A DNA stretch of 64,000 bases from Frigidibacter sp. (lineage in GTDB: Bacteria > Pseudomonadota > Alphaproteobacteria > Rhodobacterales > Rhodobacteraceae): NCBI RefSeq assembly GCF_030695035.1, contig NZ_JAUYTT010000022.1:186001-250000 (forward strand), read 5' to 3'. Within the stretch, counting starts at the first letter, position 1. Each line of letters starts with the position of its first letter. A model generated the notes under the pieces. That model saw only the letters and a program-made list of their open reading frames with translations. It was not told where the DNA came from and did not search any database. Below are positions 1-12,294 of this stretch, piece by piece. Both the position numbers and the translations under genes were made by a program.

Positions 1-125
1 CGGACCCTAGGAGCGCCACATGACACGGATGTGATCAGGAGTGAATTTATGTGTGACATCAAAAGGTTATGATATAACATTGTGAATGGGCGGTGGCGGC
101 AGGCTGCACACGCGATGTGCCGCGG

Positions 126-1382
126 CTACAGGATCAGCAGCGCGCGGAAATCATTGACGTTCGTCAGCGTCGGCCCGGTGACGACCTGCCCGCCAATCGC
201 GGCAAAGAAGCTGTGGGCGTCGTTGCGCGCCAGCGCCGCCGCGGCGTCCCATCCGGCGCTGTGGGCGGCTTTCAGCGTATCGGGGCCAATCCTCGCGCCC
301 GCCACCTCTGCCGCGCCATCCACGCCGTCGGTGTCGCAGGCGAGGGCGTGGATGCCCCCGGCGCCGTCCAGCGCGAGGGCGAGGGCGAGGCAGAACTCGG
401 CATTCGGCCCGCCGATGCCATCCCCGCACCGGGTGACGGTGACCTCGCCGCCCGACAACAGCACCAGCGGCGGCGCCCCCGGGGCGCGGCCCGCCTGCAG
501 TCGCAGCGCAAGGGCCGCCTGCGCGCGGGCCACCTCGCGCGCCTCGCCCTCGATGGCGTCGCCAAGGATCCGCACCTCGCACCCCGCCGCCCGGGCCAGT
601 TCCGCCGCCGCCTGCAGCGATTGGGCGGGGGCGGCGCAGATGGTGTTGGTGACGCGCGACAGCCGCGGATCGCCGGGCGGGATGACGCGGCTGCCGCGGG
701 TCAAGACGGCGGTCACGCTGGCGGGTACCGTCACGCGCCACCGCTCCAGCACGGCCAGCGCGTCCGCGGGGGTGGACCCATCGCCAACGGTGGGGCCAGA
801 GCCGATGAAGGCCGGATCATCGCCCGGCACGTCCGAGATCATCAGCGCCAGCATCCGCGCGGGATAGGCCGCCGCCGCCAGTTGCCCGCCCTTCACCCCG
901 CTCAGATGCTTGCGCACGATGTTCATCTGCCCAATGGGCGCGCCCGAGGCCAGCAGCGCCGCGTTGAACGCCTGCTTCTCGGCCAGCGTCACGCCCTCCA
1001 CCGGCGCACAGAGTAGTGCCGAGGCGCCGCCCGAGATCAGCGCCAGCACGAAATCCCCGTGCCCCAGCCCCACCAGCAGGTCCAGCATCCGCACCGTCGC
1101 CTCAGCCCCCGCAGTATCGGGCACCGGATGCGCCGCCTCCACGATCTCGATCCCCCGGCAGGGGCGGGCATAGCCATAGCGGGTGATGACCAACCCCTCG
1201 CAGGGCCCCCACTCCGCCTCCACCGCCTCGGCCATCCGGGCGCTGGCCTTGCCGGCCCCTACCACGACCACACGGCCCGCCGGTTTGGGCGGCAGGAAGG
1301 CCGCCAGAGAGCGCATCGGGTCTGCCACCTCGACCGCACGGTCGAAGAGCGAGGTCAGTAAGTTTTGAGGCTCAAGGGGCAT
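126..1382 (-). CDS. ttuD: Glycerate 2-kinase / hydroxypyruvate reductase-type protein (MOFRL family)
   Basis: 418 aa, normal length for the DUF4147-MOFRL family. Members are annotated either as glycerate 2-kinases or as hydroxypyruvate reductases (TtuD) of the tartrate/glycerate pathway; the sequence alone does not decide between them. Visible family marks are the N-terminal GAGKASARMA segment, the MNIVRKHLSGVKGGQLA stretch in the middle, and the C-terminal MOFRL-type region with GGPNAEFCLALAL and a CDTDGVDG motif. Cytoplasmic, with no signal peptide. It reads leftward, downstream of the PQQ-type dehydrogenase but separated from it by a strong terminator, so it probably has its own promoter. 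It may be related in function to the glycolate oxidase genes and the hydroxypyruvate isomerase remnant elsewhere in the window; that link is inference. Confidence 0.85.
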   Translation of the reverse strand: MPLEPQNLLTSLFDRAVEVADPMRSLAAFLPPKPAGRVVVVGAGKASARMAEAVEAEWGPCEGLVITRYGYARPCRGIEIVEAAHPVPDTAGAEATVRMLDLLVGLGHGDFVLALISGGASALLCAPVEGVTLAEKQAFNAALLASGAPIGQMNIVRKHLSGVKGGQLAAAAYPARMLALMISDVPGDDPAFIGSGPTVGDGSTPADALAVLERWRVTVPASVTAVLTRGSRVIPPGDPRLSRVTNTICAAPAQSLQAAAELARAAGCEVRILGDAIEGEAREVARAQAALALRLQAGRAPGAPPLVLLSGGEVTVTRCGDGIGGPNAEFCLALALALDGAGGIHALACDTDGVDGAAEVAGARIGPDTLKAAHSAGWDAAAALARNDAHSFFAAIGGQVVTGPTLTNVNDFRALLIL

Positions 1383-1403
1383 CGGCGGCCTGTGAAGAAC
1401 ATG

Positions 1404-1430
1404 AAAAAGCCGGCACCCGAAGATGCCGGC
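1404..1430 (-). terminator. Intrinsic terminator after the PQQ-type dehydrogenase gene
   Basis: On the minus strand the arms GCCGGCA and TGCCGGC pair around an 8-nt loop and are followed directly by TTTTT. It lies about 37 bp past the stop of the dehydrogenase gene and upstream of the glycerate kinase-type gene. Confidence 0.8.
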
Positions 1431-1467
1431 CCCAAGCTATCCCATCGCCAACGTCACGGCGAGCGGA

Positions 1468-2730
1468 TCAATCCTCGCGCGTTAGCCGGATGATTTGCGA
1501 ACTGCCGGACTGGCGATCCTCGGTCACCGCATAGACCGCGCCATCGGGGGCGACCTTCACGTCACGGACGCGCGCGTTCAGTGGCACCCGCTCCTCATAG
1601 GATACGCGGTCGCCGTCCAAGTGCGCGACCACAACGCCTTGCGACACCAGCCCGCCGATCAGGAACGCCCCCTGCCATTCGGGGAACTCCTCGCCCTCAT
1701 AGTAGGCCATGCCCGAGGGCGCGATCACCGGGTCCCAGTAATAGACCGGCTGCTGCGTGCCCTCCATCGCGGTGACACCGTCTCCCACGACCTTGCCGCT
1801 GTATTCGACGCCATAGGTCACCTCGGGCCAGCCATAGTTCAGCCCGGCTTCCGGCATGTTCAGCTCGTCGCCGCCGCGGGGGCCGTGCTCCACCGTCCAC
1901 AGCCGCCCCTCGCCATCCAGCGCGGCGGATTGCAGGTTGCGGTGGCCAAGGCTCCAGATTTCGGGCAGCGCGCCTTCGGTGCCGATGAACGGGTTGCCCT
2001 CCACCGCCTCGCCCTCGGGCGTGATGCGGAAGATCTTGCCAAGGCCGCTGGCCAGCTCCTGCGCCTGCGCGCGGGGTTCCGCGTCCGACCGCTCGCCCAC
2101 GGTCACATAGAGGTCGCCCTCGGGGCTGAACACCAGACGCGAGCCGAAATGCTTGGTGTTGTCGTAGGTCGGCTGCTGCTGGAAGATCACCTGGACATCC
2201 TCGAGCGTGCCGCCCCCCGCCTCATCCGGCACCAACGTCGCTGCGGCGACCGAGGTGCCGTTGCCGCCTTCGCGCGGCTCGGCATAGGAGAAGTAGATGC
2301 GGCTGCTCTGCTCAAAGTCCGGGGCAAGCGCCACGTCCAGCAGGCCACCTTGGCCGCTGGACACGACCCCGGGCACGCCCTCGATCGCAGGGCCGGCCTC
2401 GCCCTCGGCACTCACGATATGCAGCGCGCCTTCCTTGGCGGTCACCAGCATCCGGCCGTCGGGCAGGAATTCCAGCGCCCAAAGCTGCGGCAGCCCCTCG
2501 GCGACCACCTCTTGCACCACACCCGGCATCTCGCCCGGTTGCGGCGCGCGGGTCTGGCCGATGAAGGCAGGCTCCTGGCTCGGCGCATTCGGCTCGGCGG
2601 TTTCCACGGGCAGGCCGGCAGGGGCGCCGTCTTCAGCGGTCGCCAGCGCGAGGTGCGGGAAGGCGACAAGGCCGGCGGTGAGGCTGGTGGTGATCAGGGC
2701 GCTGGTCATCAGGCGCGGCAGTCGGGTCAT
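1468..2730 (-). CDS. PQQ-dependent sugar dehydrogenase (soluble glucose/sorbosone dehydrogenase family)
   Basis: 420 aa with an N-terminal secretion signal (hydrophobic stretch about residues 8-30, Ala-rich end), so a periplasmic protein is expected. The body is a six-bladed beta-propeller of the GSDH/YliI type: the family signature GHRNLQ...WTVEHGPRGGDELN is present about two thirds along, followed by NYGWPEVTYG and a late WDPVIAPSGMAYY segment. Family members oxidise aldose sugars using PQQ, but substrate and even cofactor use vary, so only the family is assigned. It is a single-gene unit with terminators on both sides (1404-1430 downstream, 2911-2940 upstream). Confidence 0.8.
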   Translation of the reverse strand: MTRLPRLMTSALITTSLTAGLVAFPHLALATAEDGAPAGLPVETAEPNAPSQEPAFIGQTRAPQPGEMPGVVQEVVAEGLPQLWALEFLPDGRMLVTAKEGALHIVSAEGEAGPAIEGVPGVVSSGQGGLLDVALAPDFEQSSRIYFSYAEPREGGNGTSVAAATLVPDEAGGGTLEDVQVIFQQQPTYDNTKHFGSRLVFSPEGDLYVTVGERSDAEPRAQAQELASGLGKIFRITPEGEAVEGNPFIGTEGALPEIWSLGHRNLQSAALDGEGRLWTVEHGPRGGDELNMPEAGLNYGWPEVTYGVEYSGKVVGDGVTAMEGTQQPVYYWDPVIAPSGMAYYEGEEFPEWQGAFLIGGLVSQGVVVAHLDGDRVSYEERVPLNARVRDVKVAPDGAVYAVTEDRQSGSSQIIRLTRED

Positions 2731-3146
2731 CTGGAACTCCCTCTGGAATTACACCCCGACAGGCCACGGGGCCCGCCGAAGCAAGGAGCACCATCGCCCC
2801 TTTGCAGAGATAACCCCTGGCAGCGCCGTGGGTTACGTCGGGAGGGATCAAGATGAAGTTATCGACGGCCGTGACAGCCCCTAGGGGGGGACTGCAGCGC
2901 GCCACACACAAAAACGCCCGCGGCAGATGATACCGCGGGCAGCACTCATTACGCGTCTTATTCGTTATACCATATATAAATGGATGACAAAAAAGAAACA
3001 AAAATAAGAGATTTGCCACTTTGTCGGGCCAAATATGGCAACTTTGGCAGTATATTTCGCGCATGAGTTGAATAGCCGCAGAGGCATTGCACGTCAAAGC
3101 AGATTCTGCGCCCGATTGGGGGTCGGTCAGGATTTCGGCAATGGGC
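2731..3146. other. Gene-free 416-bp region with a terminator and an AT-rich patch
   Basis: No convincing coding sequence. It holds a hairpin terminator at 2911-2940, then a strikingly AT-rich stretch at about 2945-3065 in otherwise very GC-rich DNA. The patch includes the spaced inverted repeat TTGCCA (3013-3018) / TGGCAA (3036-3041). The promoter of the leftward dehydrogenase gene should lie between 2731 and 2915, but no clear box was found. Confidence 0.6.
2911..2940 (-). terminator. Intrinsic terminator downstream of the TRAP transporter operon
   Basis: Arms 2916-2923 (GCCCGCGG) and 2933-2940 (CCGCGGGC) form a perfect 8-bp stem with a 9-nt loop. Reading leftward the stem is followed by GTTTTTG. 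It lies about 200 nt past the DUF1850 gene and upstream of the dehydrogenase gene. Confidence 0.7.
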
Positions 3147-3520
3147 TCAGCCGCCCGCGCTGCACTCTCGCGCCTGCCACAGCCGCAGGGGTTCACCTGC
3201 CGCCGTGCCCAGCATGAGGCATTCGTTCCGGGCGCAGAGCCGCCAGCCGCCCCCCGTCGCACCGGAAGCCGCCAGGAACACCTCGTGCTGCGGCGGCAGG
3301 TCTGGCCAGTAGTGCCAGCCATCAGCGCGCAGCACCGCGTCGGGCGGCGGCTCCATCCCGGCGCCAGAGCCTGAGATGCGCGCCTCGACCGGGCGCAAGC
3401 CCTCGGCTGTCACCTCCCACCGCTCCCACCATTCGGTATGGGCGACGGAATGTGACCAGCTGAGGGTGAAGCTGCTGGCGACAAGGGCGATGACCTTGCC
3501 GCCGGCAGCGATGCACAGGC

Positions 3521-3524
<4 letters not shown>
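3147..3524 (-). CDS. DUF1850 family protein, TRAP-TAXI accessory
   Basis: 125 aa. The start is the ATG at 3524, chosen because its ATGA overlaps the stop of the TRAP permease gene, giving translational coupling; a longer upstream reading would run through the permease gene. Family marks are SFTLSWSHSVAHTEWWE near the N terminus and ARISGSGAGMEPPPDA in the middle, which match DUF1850 proteins. These small proteins are regularly encoded beside TAXI-type TRAP transporters; their role is not known. A short hydrophobic N terminus may serve as a membrane anchor or signal. Confidence 0.8.
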
Positions 3525-5617
<2,093 letters not shown>

Positions 5618-5738
5618 AGGGGAAACTCCGGGGGAAATGAAACGACGCGCCCTGCGCCGGGGGCGCTGACCGGGGCGGCAATATAGGGGGCAAGCAGGTC
5701 CGGGCGGCATCACGCCGCCCGGACAGCACCTCGGCTAA

Positions 5739-6698
5739 TTACTTGATCAGGCCGATCTCGCGATAGTAGCGCTCGGCGCCCGGATGCAGCGGGATCGACA
5801 GGCCTTCCAGCGCGGTTTCCGGATTGATGTTGCCGGCAGCGGAGTGAGAGGCCTTCAGACGGTCGAGGTTGTCGAACATCAGCTTGGTCATCTGGTAGGC
5901 GGTCTCTTCCGACACGTCTTCATGCGTCACAAGGATGTTGCCGACGGCAGCGGTCGGCACGTCGGCATCCTGCCCGGTATAGGTGCCGGCGGGGATGACG
6001 GCGGGCACATAGGGCGCACCGATGGACTCCACGACCTCGGCCGGGATGCCGACAAGCGTGATCTCATGCGTGGCCGACAGATCCTTGATGAATGCAACGC
6101 CAAGGCCCGAGGATTGCAGCGTGGCCTGCAGCTGGCGGTTCTTGATCAGCTCGGCAGATTCCGCATAGGGCAGGTACTCGACCTTGCCGAGGTCGTCATA
6201 GGTCATGCCGGCGGCAGCGAAGATCGCCCGCGCGTTCAGCTCGGTGCCCGAGGCCGGCGCGCCGACCGACAGGGTCTTGCCGCGCAGGTCTTCCAGCGTG
6301 GTCGCGCCGGCCGAGGCTTCGGCGACGATCTGGATGTAGTTCGGATAGATCGCGGCGATGGCGCGCAGGTTGGTCAGCGCGTTGGGGAAGCCCGCTTCCG
6401 CGTTGCCTTCCCAGGCGAATTTCACGGAATCGCCAAGCGCGAAGGCCAGCTCGCCCTTGCCCTGCGCCAAGAGGTTCAGGTTCTCGACCGAGGCCTTGGT
6501 GGCCTGCACCTGGGTGCGCGCGCCCTCGATATTCTCGGCATAGATCTCCGACAGGCCAACGCCGAGCGGGTAATAGACGCCCGAGGTGCCGCCCGTGAGG
6601 ACGTTGATGAACTCCTGCGCCAGCGAGGCTTGCGGCGCAAAGCCAAGCGTCGCCCCAAGGACGGCAGCAGGTACGAATTTTCCGGTGAAGTTGAACAT
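5739..6698 (-). CDS. TAXI family TRAP transporter solute-binding protein
   Basis: 319 aa, start at the ATG at 6698 with GGGAGG seven bases upstream. A typical signal peptide ends near residue 28 (SLAQ-EF). The mature protein begins FINVLTGGTSGVYYPLGVGLSEIY, the conserved opening of TAXI (TRAP-associated extracytoplasmic immunogenic) binding proteins, and contains the GKTLSVGAPASGTELNAR segment. It would bind the substrate in the periplasm and hand it to the permease encoded 121 bp downstream. The 210-bp gap before it (6699-6908) is the likely operon promoter region. Confidence 0.92.
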   Translation of the reverse strand: MFNFTGKFVPAAVLGATLGFAPQASLAQEFINVLTGGTSGVYYPLGVGLSEIYAENIEGARTQVQATKASVENLNLLAQGKGELAFALGDSVKFAWEGNAEAGFPNALTNLRAIAAIYPNYIQIVAEASAGATTLEDLRGKTLSVGAPASGTELNARAIFAAAGMTYDDLGKVEYLPYAESAELIKNRQLQATLQSSGLGVAFIKDLSATHEITLVGIPAEVVESIGAPYVPAVIPAGTYTGQDADVPTAAVGNILVTHEDVSEETAYQMTKLMFDNLDRLKASHSAAGNINPETALEGLSIPLHPGAERYYREIGLIK

Positions 6699-6908
6699 GC
6701 AGTTTCCTCCCGTAGCATGGTCGATGATCGCAAAAGCCTGCACCGGGGCGGCGCGTGGGCAAAGCACTTCCGGCGGAAGGGCGCGCATTTCGGGAGTGTG
6801 AAATTTTCGTTTATCACATGGGCGTTACGCGGAAGAAGGCGGCATCTGGCGGATTGTGTCTGGCGAGATATTGCCGCGGTGCGCGAAATACAGGCGGATT
6901 TCCGCCCG
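6699..6908. promoter_or_regulatory. Promoter region of the TRAP operon with a TGTGA/TCACA inverted repeat
   Basis: The gap separates the regulator gene from the binding-protein gene, both reading leftward. It contains TGTGA (6797-6801) and TCACA (6814-6818) separated by 12 bp, inside a locally AT-rich segment; this is a possible operator. No -24/-12 promoter with correct spacing was found on the minus strand: the nearest candidate has its GG and GC one base too far apart. Confidence 0.4.
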
Positions 6909-8230
<1,322 letters not shown>

Positions 8231-8234
<4 letters not shown>

Positions 8235-10024
8235 CGGGCGGCCTTGCTGGCGTTGGCCTGATGCAGCGGCAGGTCCACCAGCGTCAGGGTGCCACCGCCA
8301 GGGCGGGGCGCGAAGGTCAGGGTGCCGCCGGTCTGTTCCAGGATGGTGCGCACGATCGACAGGCCAAGCCCCAGCCCCTCGCCGGTGACGCGGGTGGTGA
8401 AGAACGGCTCCAGGATCCGCTCGCGCATATCCTCGGGGATGCCGGGGCCGCGGTCGGCGATGGTCAGGCGCAGGCCGGTGCCGTGAAGGTCCAGCGCGGC
8501 GGTGATGGTGACGGGAGCCGCGCCGGCGCTCGCTTCGGCGGCGTTCAGCAGCAGGTTGGTCGCCACCTGCTCCAGTCGCACCGGGTTGCCGCTGACCGGG
8601 GGCAGGCTGGCCGGCGCGGGCAGCGCCAGCCCCACCCCCAGTTCGCGCAGCCGCGGCTCCAGGATCTCGGCCGAGGCGGCCAGCACGGCGGCCATGTCCA
8701 CCGGCTCGGGCGGGGTCAGCTTCTGCTTGGCGCCGAAGGTCTTCAGGTGCCGCACCATCGTCTGCATCCGGCGCAGCAATCCGCGGGCGGAGCCGAGGCT
8801 ATTGGCGGTGCGGTCCGTATCCCCGCGGCTCAGGTGCAGTTCCGCCGCCGCAAGCGTGTTGTCCAGCGCCGACAGCGGCTGGCTGACCTCATGCACGATG
8901 GCCGCCGACATCCGCCCCAGCACCGCCAGCTTGGCGGCATGGACAAGGCTTTCATGGGTCTGGCGCAGCTCGTCCTCGGCCCGGCGCCGCTCTTCGATCT
9001 CATGCGCCAGCTCTACCGTGCGCTCTGCCACACGCCGCTCCAGCACCGCGTTCTGGTTCAGCTTCAGGCGGATCAGCTGCCGCCGCTGCCAGAAGATCAG
9101 CGCCCCGACCGAGGCGAGCAGCCCCGCCAGCGCTGCCAGCCCCGCCACCTGCCAGGCGCTGCGCAGCACGGGCGCCGAGGGCAGGCCGACGACGATCTGC
9201 CAGCCATCGGGCTCCAGCGCCGCCTGCGCAATGCGCAAGGGCTCGCGGCTGTCCGCGGTGATGGCGCCGTCCAGCGGCGATGCGGCGGCGATGTCCAGCC
9301 CGTCATAGCGCCGCTCTGCCAGAATACGCTCCAGCGCCGGGGCAGCCAGCGGCTCCAGCGGCCGGTATTTCCAGTTCCGCGGGCCCGACAGGAAGATCAC
9401 CCCATCGGGATCGGCCAGCGCCACATGTTCGTTGGCGCGGACCCATGTCCCCTCCAGCGTCGCCATGTCGACCTTGACCACGGCCACGCCGGTGGGCGCG
9501 ATGGCGGGGCCAAGCCGCGCCGACAGGAAATAGCCGGGTTTGCCGGTGGTGACCCCGACGGCGTAGTAGCGCGCGGCACCCTCCAGCATTGCACCTTGGA
9601 AGTAGGGGCGGAAGGCGTAGGAATGGCCAAGGAAGCTGCCGGGCTGGTTCCAGTTGCTGGCGGCCACCGTCAGCCCCTCGGCGTCGGTCACATACAGCTC
9701 GTCCACCCCCGACAGATCGCGCACCGTCTGCAGGTAGGCGTTCGCCGCATCCGCCGCCGCGGCGCTGCCCGGATCGGCCAGCAGGGCGCGGATGCGGGCG
9801 TCCTGCCCCACCACGGCGGGCAGGTAGCGAAATCGCTCGATCTCGGTCACGACGCTGTGGCGAGTCACGGTCAGCCGGTCGCGCAGGTCTGCCTCCAGCC
9901 GGGCGCTGGCGGTGTATTGCGCCAGCGCGAAGGCCGCTGCCGACAGCAGCGCCGTCATCGCCAGCAGCCCCGCGATCAGCAGGGCCGGGCGGGGAAGGCT
10001 CGCAAGGGGCAGGGGGCGCGGCAT
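8231..10024 (-). CDS. DctB-like sensor histidine kinase
   Basis: 597 aa, start at the ATG at 10024. A membrane segment near the N terminus (about 10-32) and a second near 290-310 (PVLRSAWQVAGLAALAGLLA) enclose a periplasmic sensing region of about 250 residues, probably a double Cache fold as in DctB. After a coiled-coil linker (about 315-370) comes the phosphoacceptor box IVHEVSQPLSALDN, then ATP-binding motifs: an N box around NLLLNAAEASAG, DRGPGIPEDM, and FFTTRVTGEGLGLGLSI. The stop overlaps the regulator start by 4 bp, so the two are cotranslated. Expected to sense the substrate of the TRAP transporter encoded downstream. Confidence 0.9.
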
Positions 10025-10094
10025 GGTGGCTCCGGTCAAGGTGCGCCACCATCGCAAACCGGAGGGGCGGACTGCAAGCCCGGAGAGGTTGGGG

Positions 10095-10754
10095 TCAGTC
10101 GTCCGTATAGCGCTGCTCGCGCCACGGGTCGCCATACATGTGATAGCCGTTCTTCTCCCAGAACCCCGCGCGGTCGGCGCCGATCAGCTCGATCGACTTC
10201 AGCCACTTGGCGCTTTTCCAGAAGTAGAGATGCGGCACGACGAGCCGCATCGGCCCGCCATGCGCGCGGGTCAGCGGCTGCCCCTGCCAATGGGTGGCAA
10301 GGATGGCCTCCTCGGAGGCGAAATCCTCCAGCGGCAGGTTGGTCGTGTAGCCGTCATGCGAGGTGAGCATGACGAACTCCGCCATCGGCAGCGGCTGCAC
10401 AAGGTCCAGCAGCGCCCGCACCGGCACGCCCTGCCAGTCATTGTCATAGCGCGACCAGGTGGTGACGCAGTGGATATCGCTGCGGCTTGTGTGCTGGGGC
10501 AGGGCGTTGAATTGCTCCCATGTCAGCGTCAGCGGGTTCGCGGCAAAGCCGGTGACGCGCAGTTGCCAGGTGGCCAGCGGCACCTCCGGCTCCACCCCCA
10601 GATCCAGCACCGGCCAGTCGGTGACCAGATGCTGGCCGGGTGGCAGCCGGTCCGCCTCGGGCCGCGCTTCGCGCCCGGTCAGGAACTTGCCCGCCGCGGC
10701 CCAGGCCCGTTTGGTGCGGGTCAGCTTGCTGTCTTCGGGCAGGTCGTCTTGCAT
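10095..10754 (-). CDS. Sulfite oxidase-like molybdopterin oxidoreductase
   Basis: 219 aa, start at the ATG at 10754. Only the molybdopterin-binding core is present, with no dimerisation domain. The Mo-ligating cysteine is Cys96 in SRSDIHCVTTWSRYDN, followed by family segments LTSHDGYTTNLPLED and AHGGPMRLVVPHLYFWKSAKWLK. No signal peptide or twin-Arg motif is seen, so unlike SoxC or YedY it is predicted cytoplasmic. It lies 58 bp downstream of soxT and reads in the same direction as soxS-soxR-soxT, which suggests it belongs to the sox regulon and may handle sulfite or another sulfur oxoanion entering the cell. That role is inference; the family's true substrates are mostly unknown. Confidence 0.85.
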   Translation of the reverse strand: MQDDLPEDSKLTRTKRAWAAAGKFLTGREARPEADRLPPGQHLVTDWPVLDLGVEPEVPLATWQLRVTGFAANPLTLTWEQFNALPQHTSRSDIHCVTTWSRYDNDWQGVPVRALLDLVQPLPMAEFVMLTSHDGYTTNLPLEDFASEEAILATHWQGQPLTRAHGGPMRLVVPHLYFWKSAKWLKSIELIGADRAGFWEKNGYHMYGDPWREQRYTDD

Positions 10755-10812
10755 GGGGGGATCCTTCGCGCTGCCCCTGCAAGGTGGCAGGACGGGCGTC
10801 GGCGTCAAGGCG

Positions 10813-11859
10813 TCAATCCGGCTGAAACCCCAGCATCAGCTGCCGCAGCCCCAGCAGCGCGCCGGCGACGATGGCAGCCAGCGTCACCGGCCCCGACCAG
10901 GCCAGCGTGGCAAAGGCGGTCACGCCCTGCCCGACCGAGCAGCCGACGGCGATCACCCCGCCCACGCCCATCAGCGCCGCGCCGCTGACCTGCCGGCCAA
11001 GCTCGCGCGGGTCATCGCAAGCCTCCCAGCGGAACAGCCCGCGGATCGTGGACCCGGCCAGCGAGCCCAGAAGCACCCCCGCGACCGAACCCACGGAAAA
11101 GGTGATCCCCCCGGCGGTGGAGGTCATCAGGAAGATCAGCGTGCGGCCGATGGGGGCGGTGAAGGACGGCCCCTCGACCTGCACCGCGCCAAAGCTTTGC
11201 TGATTGACCCATGTGGTGCCCGCCAGCGTCCAGACCACGGCCAGCCCGGCGATCACCCCCCAGGCCAGCATCCGCGGCGAGCGGCGCAGCGGGTCATGCG
11301 CCAGCGACCAGACCACGAGCCCGGCGGCGATGGCCGCGGCGGCCAGCGTTGCCGGCAGCCCGGTCAGCGCGGTGAAGCTTGCACCTATGCCCTGTGGGCC
11401 CGAGGACATGTCCTGCGGGAACAGCCAGATCCGCAGCGGTGCCAGCGGCCCCGACAGCGCGATAAAGCCGGCGATGCCCATGACCACGACCACCACCATC
11501 GACCGCAGGTCACCGCCGCCGAACCGCACCAGCGCGCCAAAGCCGCAATTGCCCGCCAGCGCCATGCCATAGCCAAAGACCAGCCCGCCAATGATGCTGG
11601 CCCAGGGGTTCCAGGCGATCTGATGGTAGTAGCTTCCCGCGAGATCGATGGCCCCCGCCGCCGCGCCGAGCTGCGTGCCCAGGATCGCCGTTCCCAGCAC
11701 GATGCCCCACAGCCGCAGCCGCCGCTGATCCTCGCCGTAAACCGCACTTTCGATGGCGCCGAGCGTGCAGAAATTCCCCAGCCGCGCGGCAAGGCCAAGC
11801 GCGATGCCGCCAACCAGCCCGACAAGGGCGGCAATCGCCCCGAAATTCAGATCATCCAT
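10813..11859 (-). CDS. soxT: YeeE/YedE family sulfur-compound transporter SoxT
   Basis: 348 aa, very hydrophobic, about 9-10 membrane segments. Family marks are the paired Gly-Cys motifs: GNCGFGALVRFGGGDLRSM in the first half and GVGGVIAVGCSVGQG near the end, plus NFCTLGAIE at the N terminus. In E. coli-type YeeE these cysteines line a path for thiosulfate; in sox clusters the homologue is called SoxT and is proposed to import sulfur compounds or signal to SoxR. It follows soxR by 33 bp in the leftward soxS-soxR-soxT unit. A second, divergent family member lies at the other end of the cluster (24774-25835). Confidence 0.85.
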   Translation of the reverse strand: MDDLNFGAIAALVGLVGGIALGLAARLGNFCTLGAIESAVYGEDQRRLRLWGIVLGTAILGTQLGAAAGAIDLAGSYYHQIAWNPWASIIGGLVFGYGMALAGNCGFGALVRFGGGDLRSMVVVVVMGIAGFIALSGPLAPLRIWLFPQDMSSGPQGIGASFTALTGLPATLAAAAIAAGLVVWSLAHDPLRRSPRMLAWGVIAGLAVVWTLAGTTWVNQQSFGAVQVEGPSFTAPIGRTLIFLMTSTAGGITFSVGSVAGVLLGSLAGSTIRGLFRWEACDDPRELGRQVSGAALMGVGGVIAVGCSVGQGVTAFATLAWSGPVTLAAIVAGALLGLRQLMLGFQPD

Positions 11860-11892
11860 GTCGTCTCCCCCCTCGTCCGCGCAGCGTCCCGG

Positions 11893-12294
11893 TCAGGGTG
11901 CCTCTGGCGGGTCGCGGAACATCTCGGCGACCAGCGCCACGGTCCGCAGCACCTTTGGATCCGCGATGGCATAAAAGATCGCCTGCCCCTCGCGGCGGTA
12001 GGTGACCAGCCCCTCGTGCCGCAGCCGCGCCAGATGCTGGCTGACCATCGCCTGCCGTGTGGATAGCAGCTTTTCCAGTTCCGTCACACTGCGCGGCCCA
12101 CCCGCCAGATGGCACAGGATCATCAGGCGGCCTTCATGAGCCAACGCCTTGAGGAACCCGGCGGCATCATCGGCGCGCACACCCTCGATCGGTGCGGGCC
12201 GGCCGTCGCACATGTCCAGCGGCAGGTCTTCGGGGGCTGCGGCACTCTCGCCCGCCCGCTGGCCGGCGCCGATCCAGACAGATGCCGTGGTCAC
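11893..12294 (-). CDS. soxR: SoxR, ArsR-family repressor of sulfur oxidation
   Basis: 133 aa winged-helix protein. The core LKALAHEGRLMILCHLAGG (48-66) and helix-turn-helix SVTELEKLLSTRQAMVSQHLARLRHEG are typical of ArsR/SmtB regulators. SoxR of related bacteria represses the sox operons and is released by reactive sulfur. Only two cysteines are present, Cys29 and Cys61. Cys61 sits where the first switch cysteine of the BigR/SqrR persulfide sensors lies. The position 66 residues later, where those proteins carry their second cysteine, is Arg127. The start overlaps the soxS stop as ATGA. Probable operators are at 12708-12723 and 14162-14179. Confidence 0.9.
   Translation of the reverse strand: MTTASVWIGAGQRAGESAAAPEDLPLDMCDGRPAPIEGVRADDAAGFLKALAHEGRLMILCHLAGGPRSVTELEKLLSTRQAMVSQHLARLRHEGLVTYRREGQAIFYAIADPKVLRTVALVAEMFRDPPEAP

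Noticed and set aside
1-125. Any feature in the first 125 bp
   Set aside because: No start, motif or hairpin that could be supported; only flanking DNA of the first gene.
2633-3322. Minus-strand open frame crossing the AT-rich patch
   Set aside because: It runs through a terminator and overlaps both the DUF1850 and dehydrogenase genes in other frames; no family features.
6797-6818. TGTGA/TCACA as a CRP site
   Set aside because: The 12-bp spacer is twice that of a CRP site; kept only as a generic inverted repeat.
6699-6908. Possible -24/-12 (sigma-54) promoter before the TRAP operon
   Set aside because: Candidates have GG-GC spacing off by one base or lie on the wrong strand.
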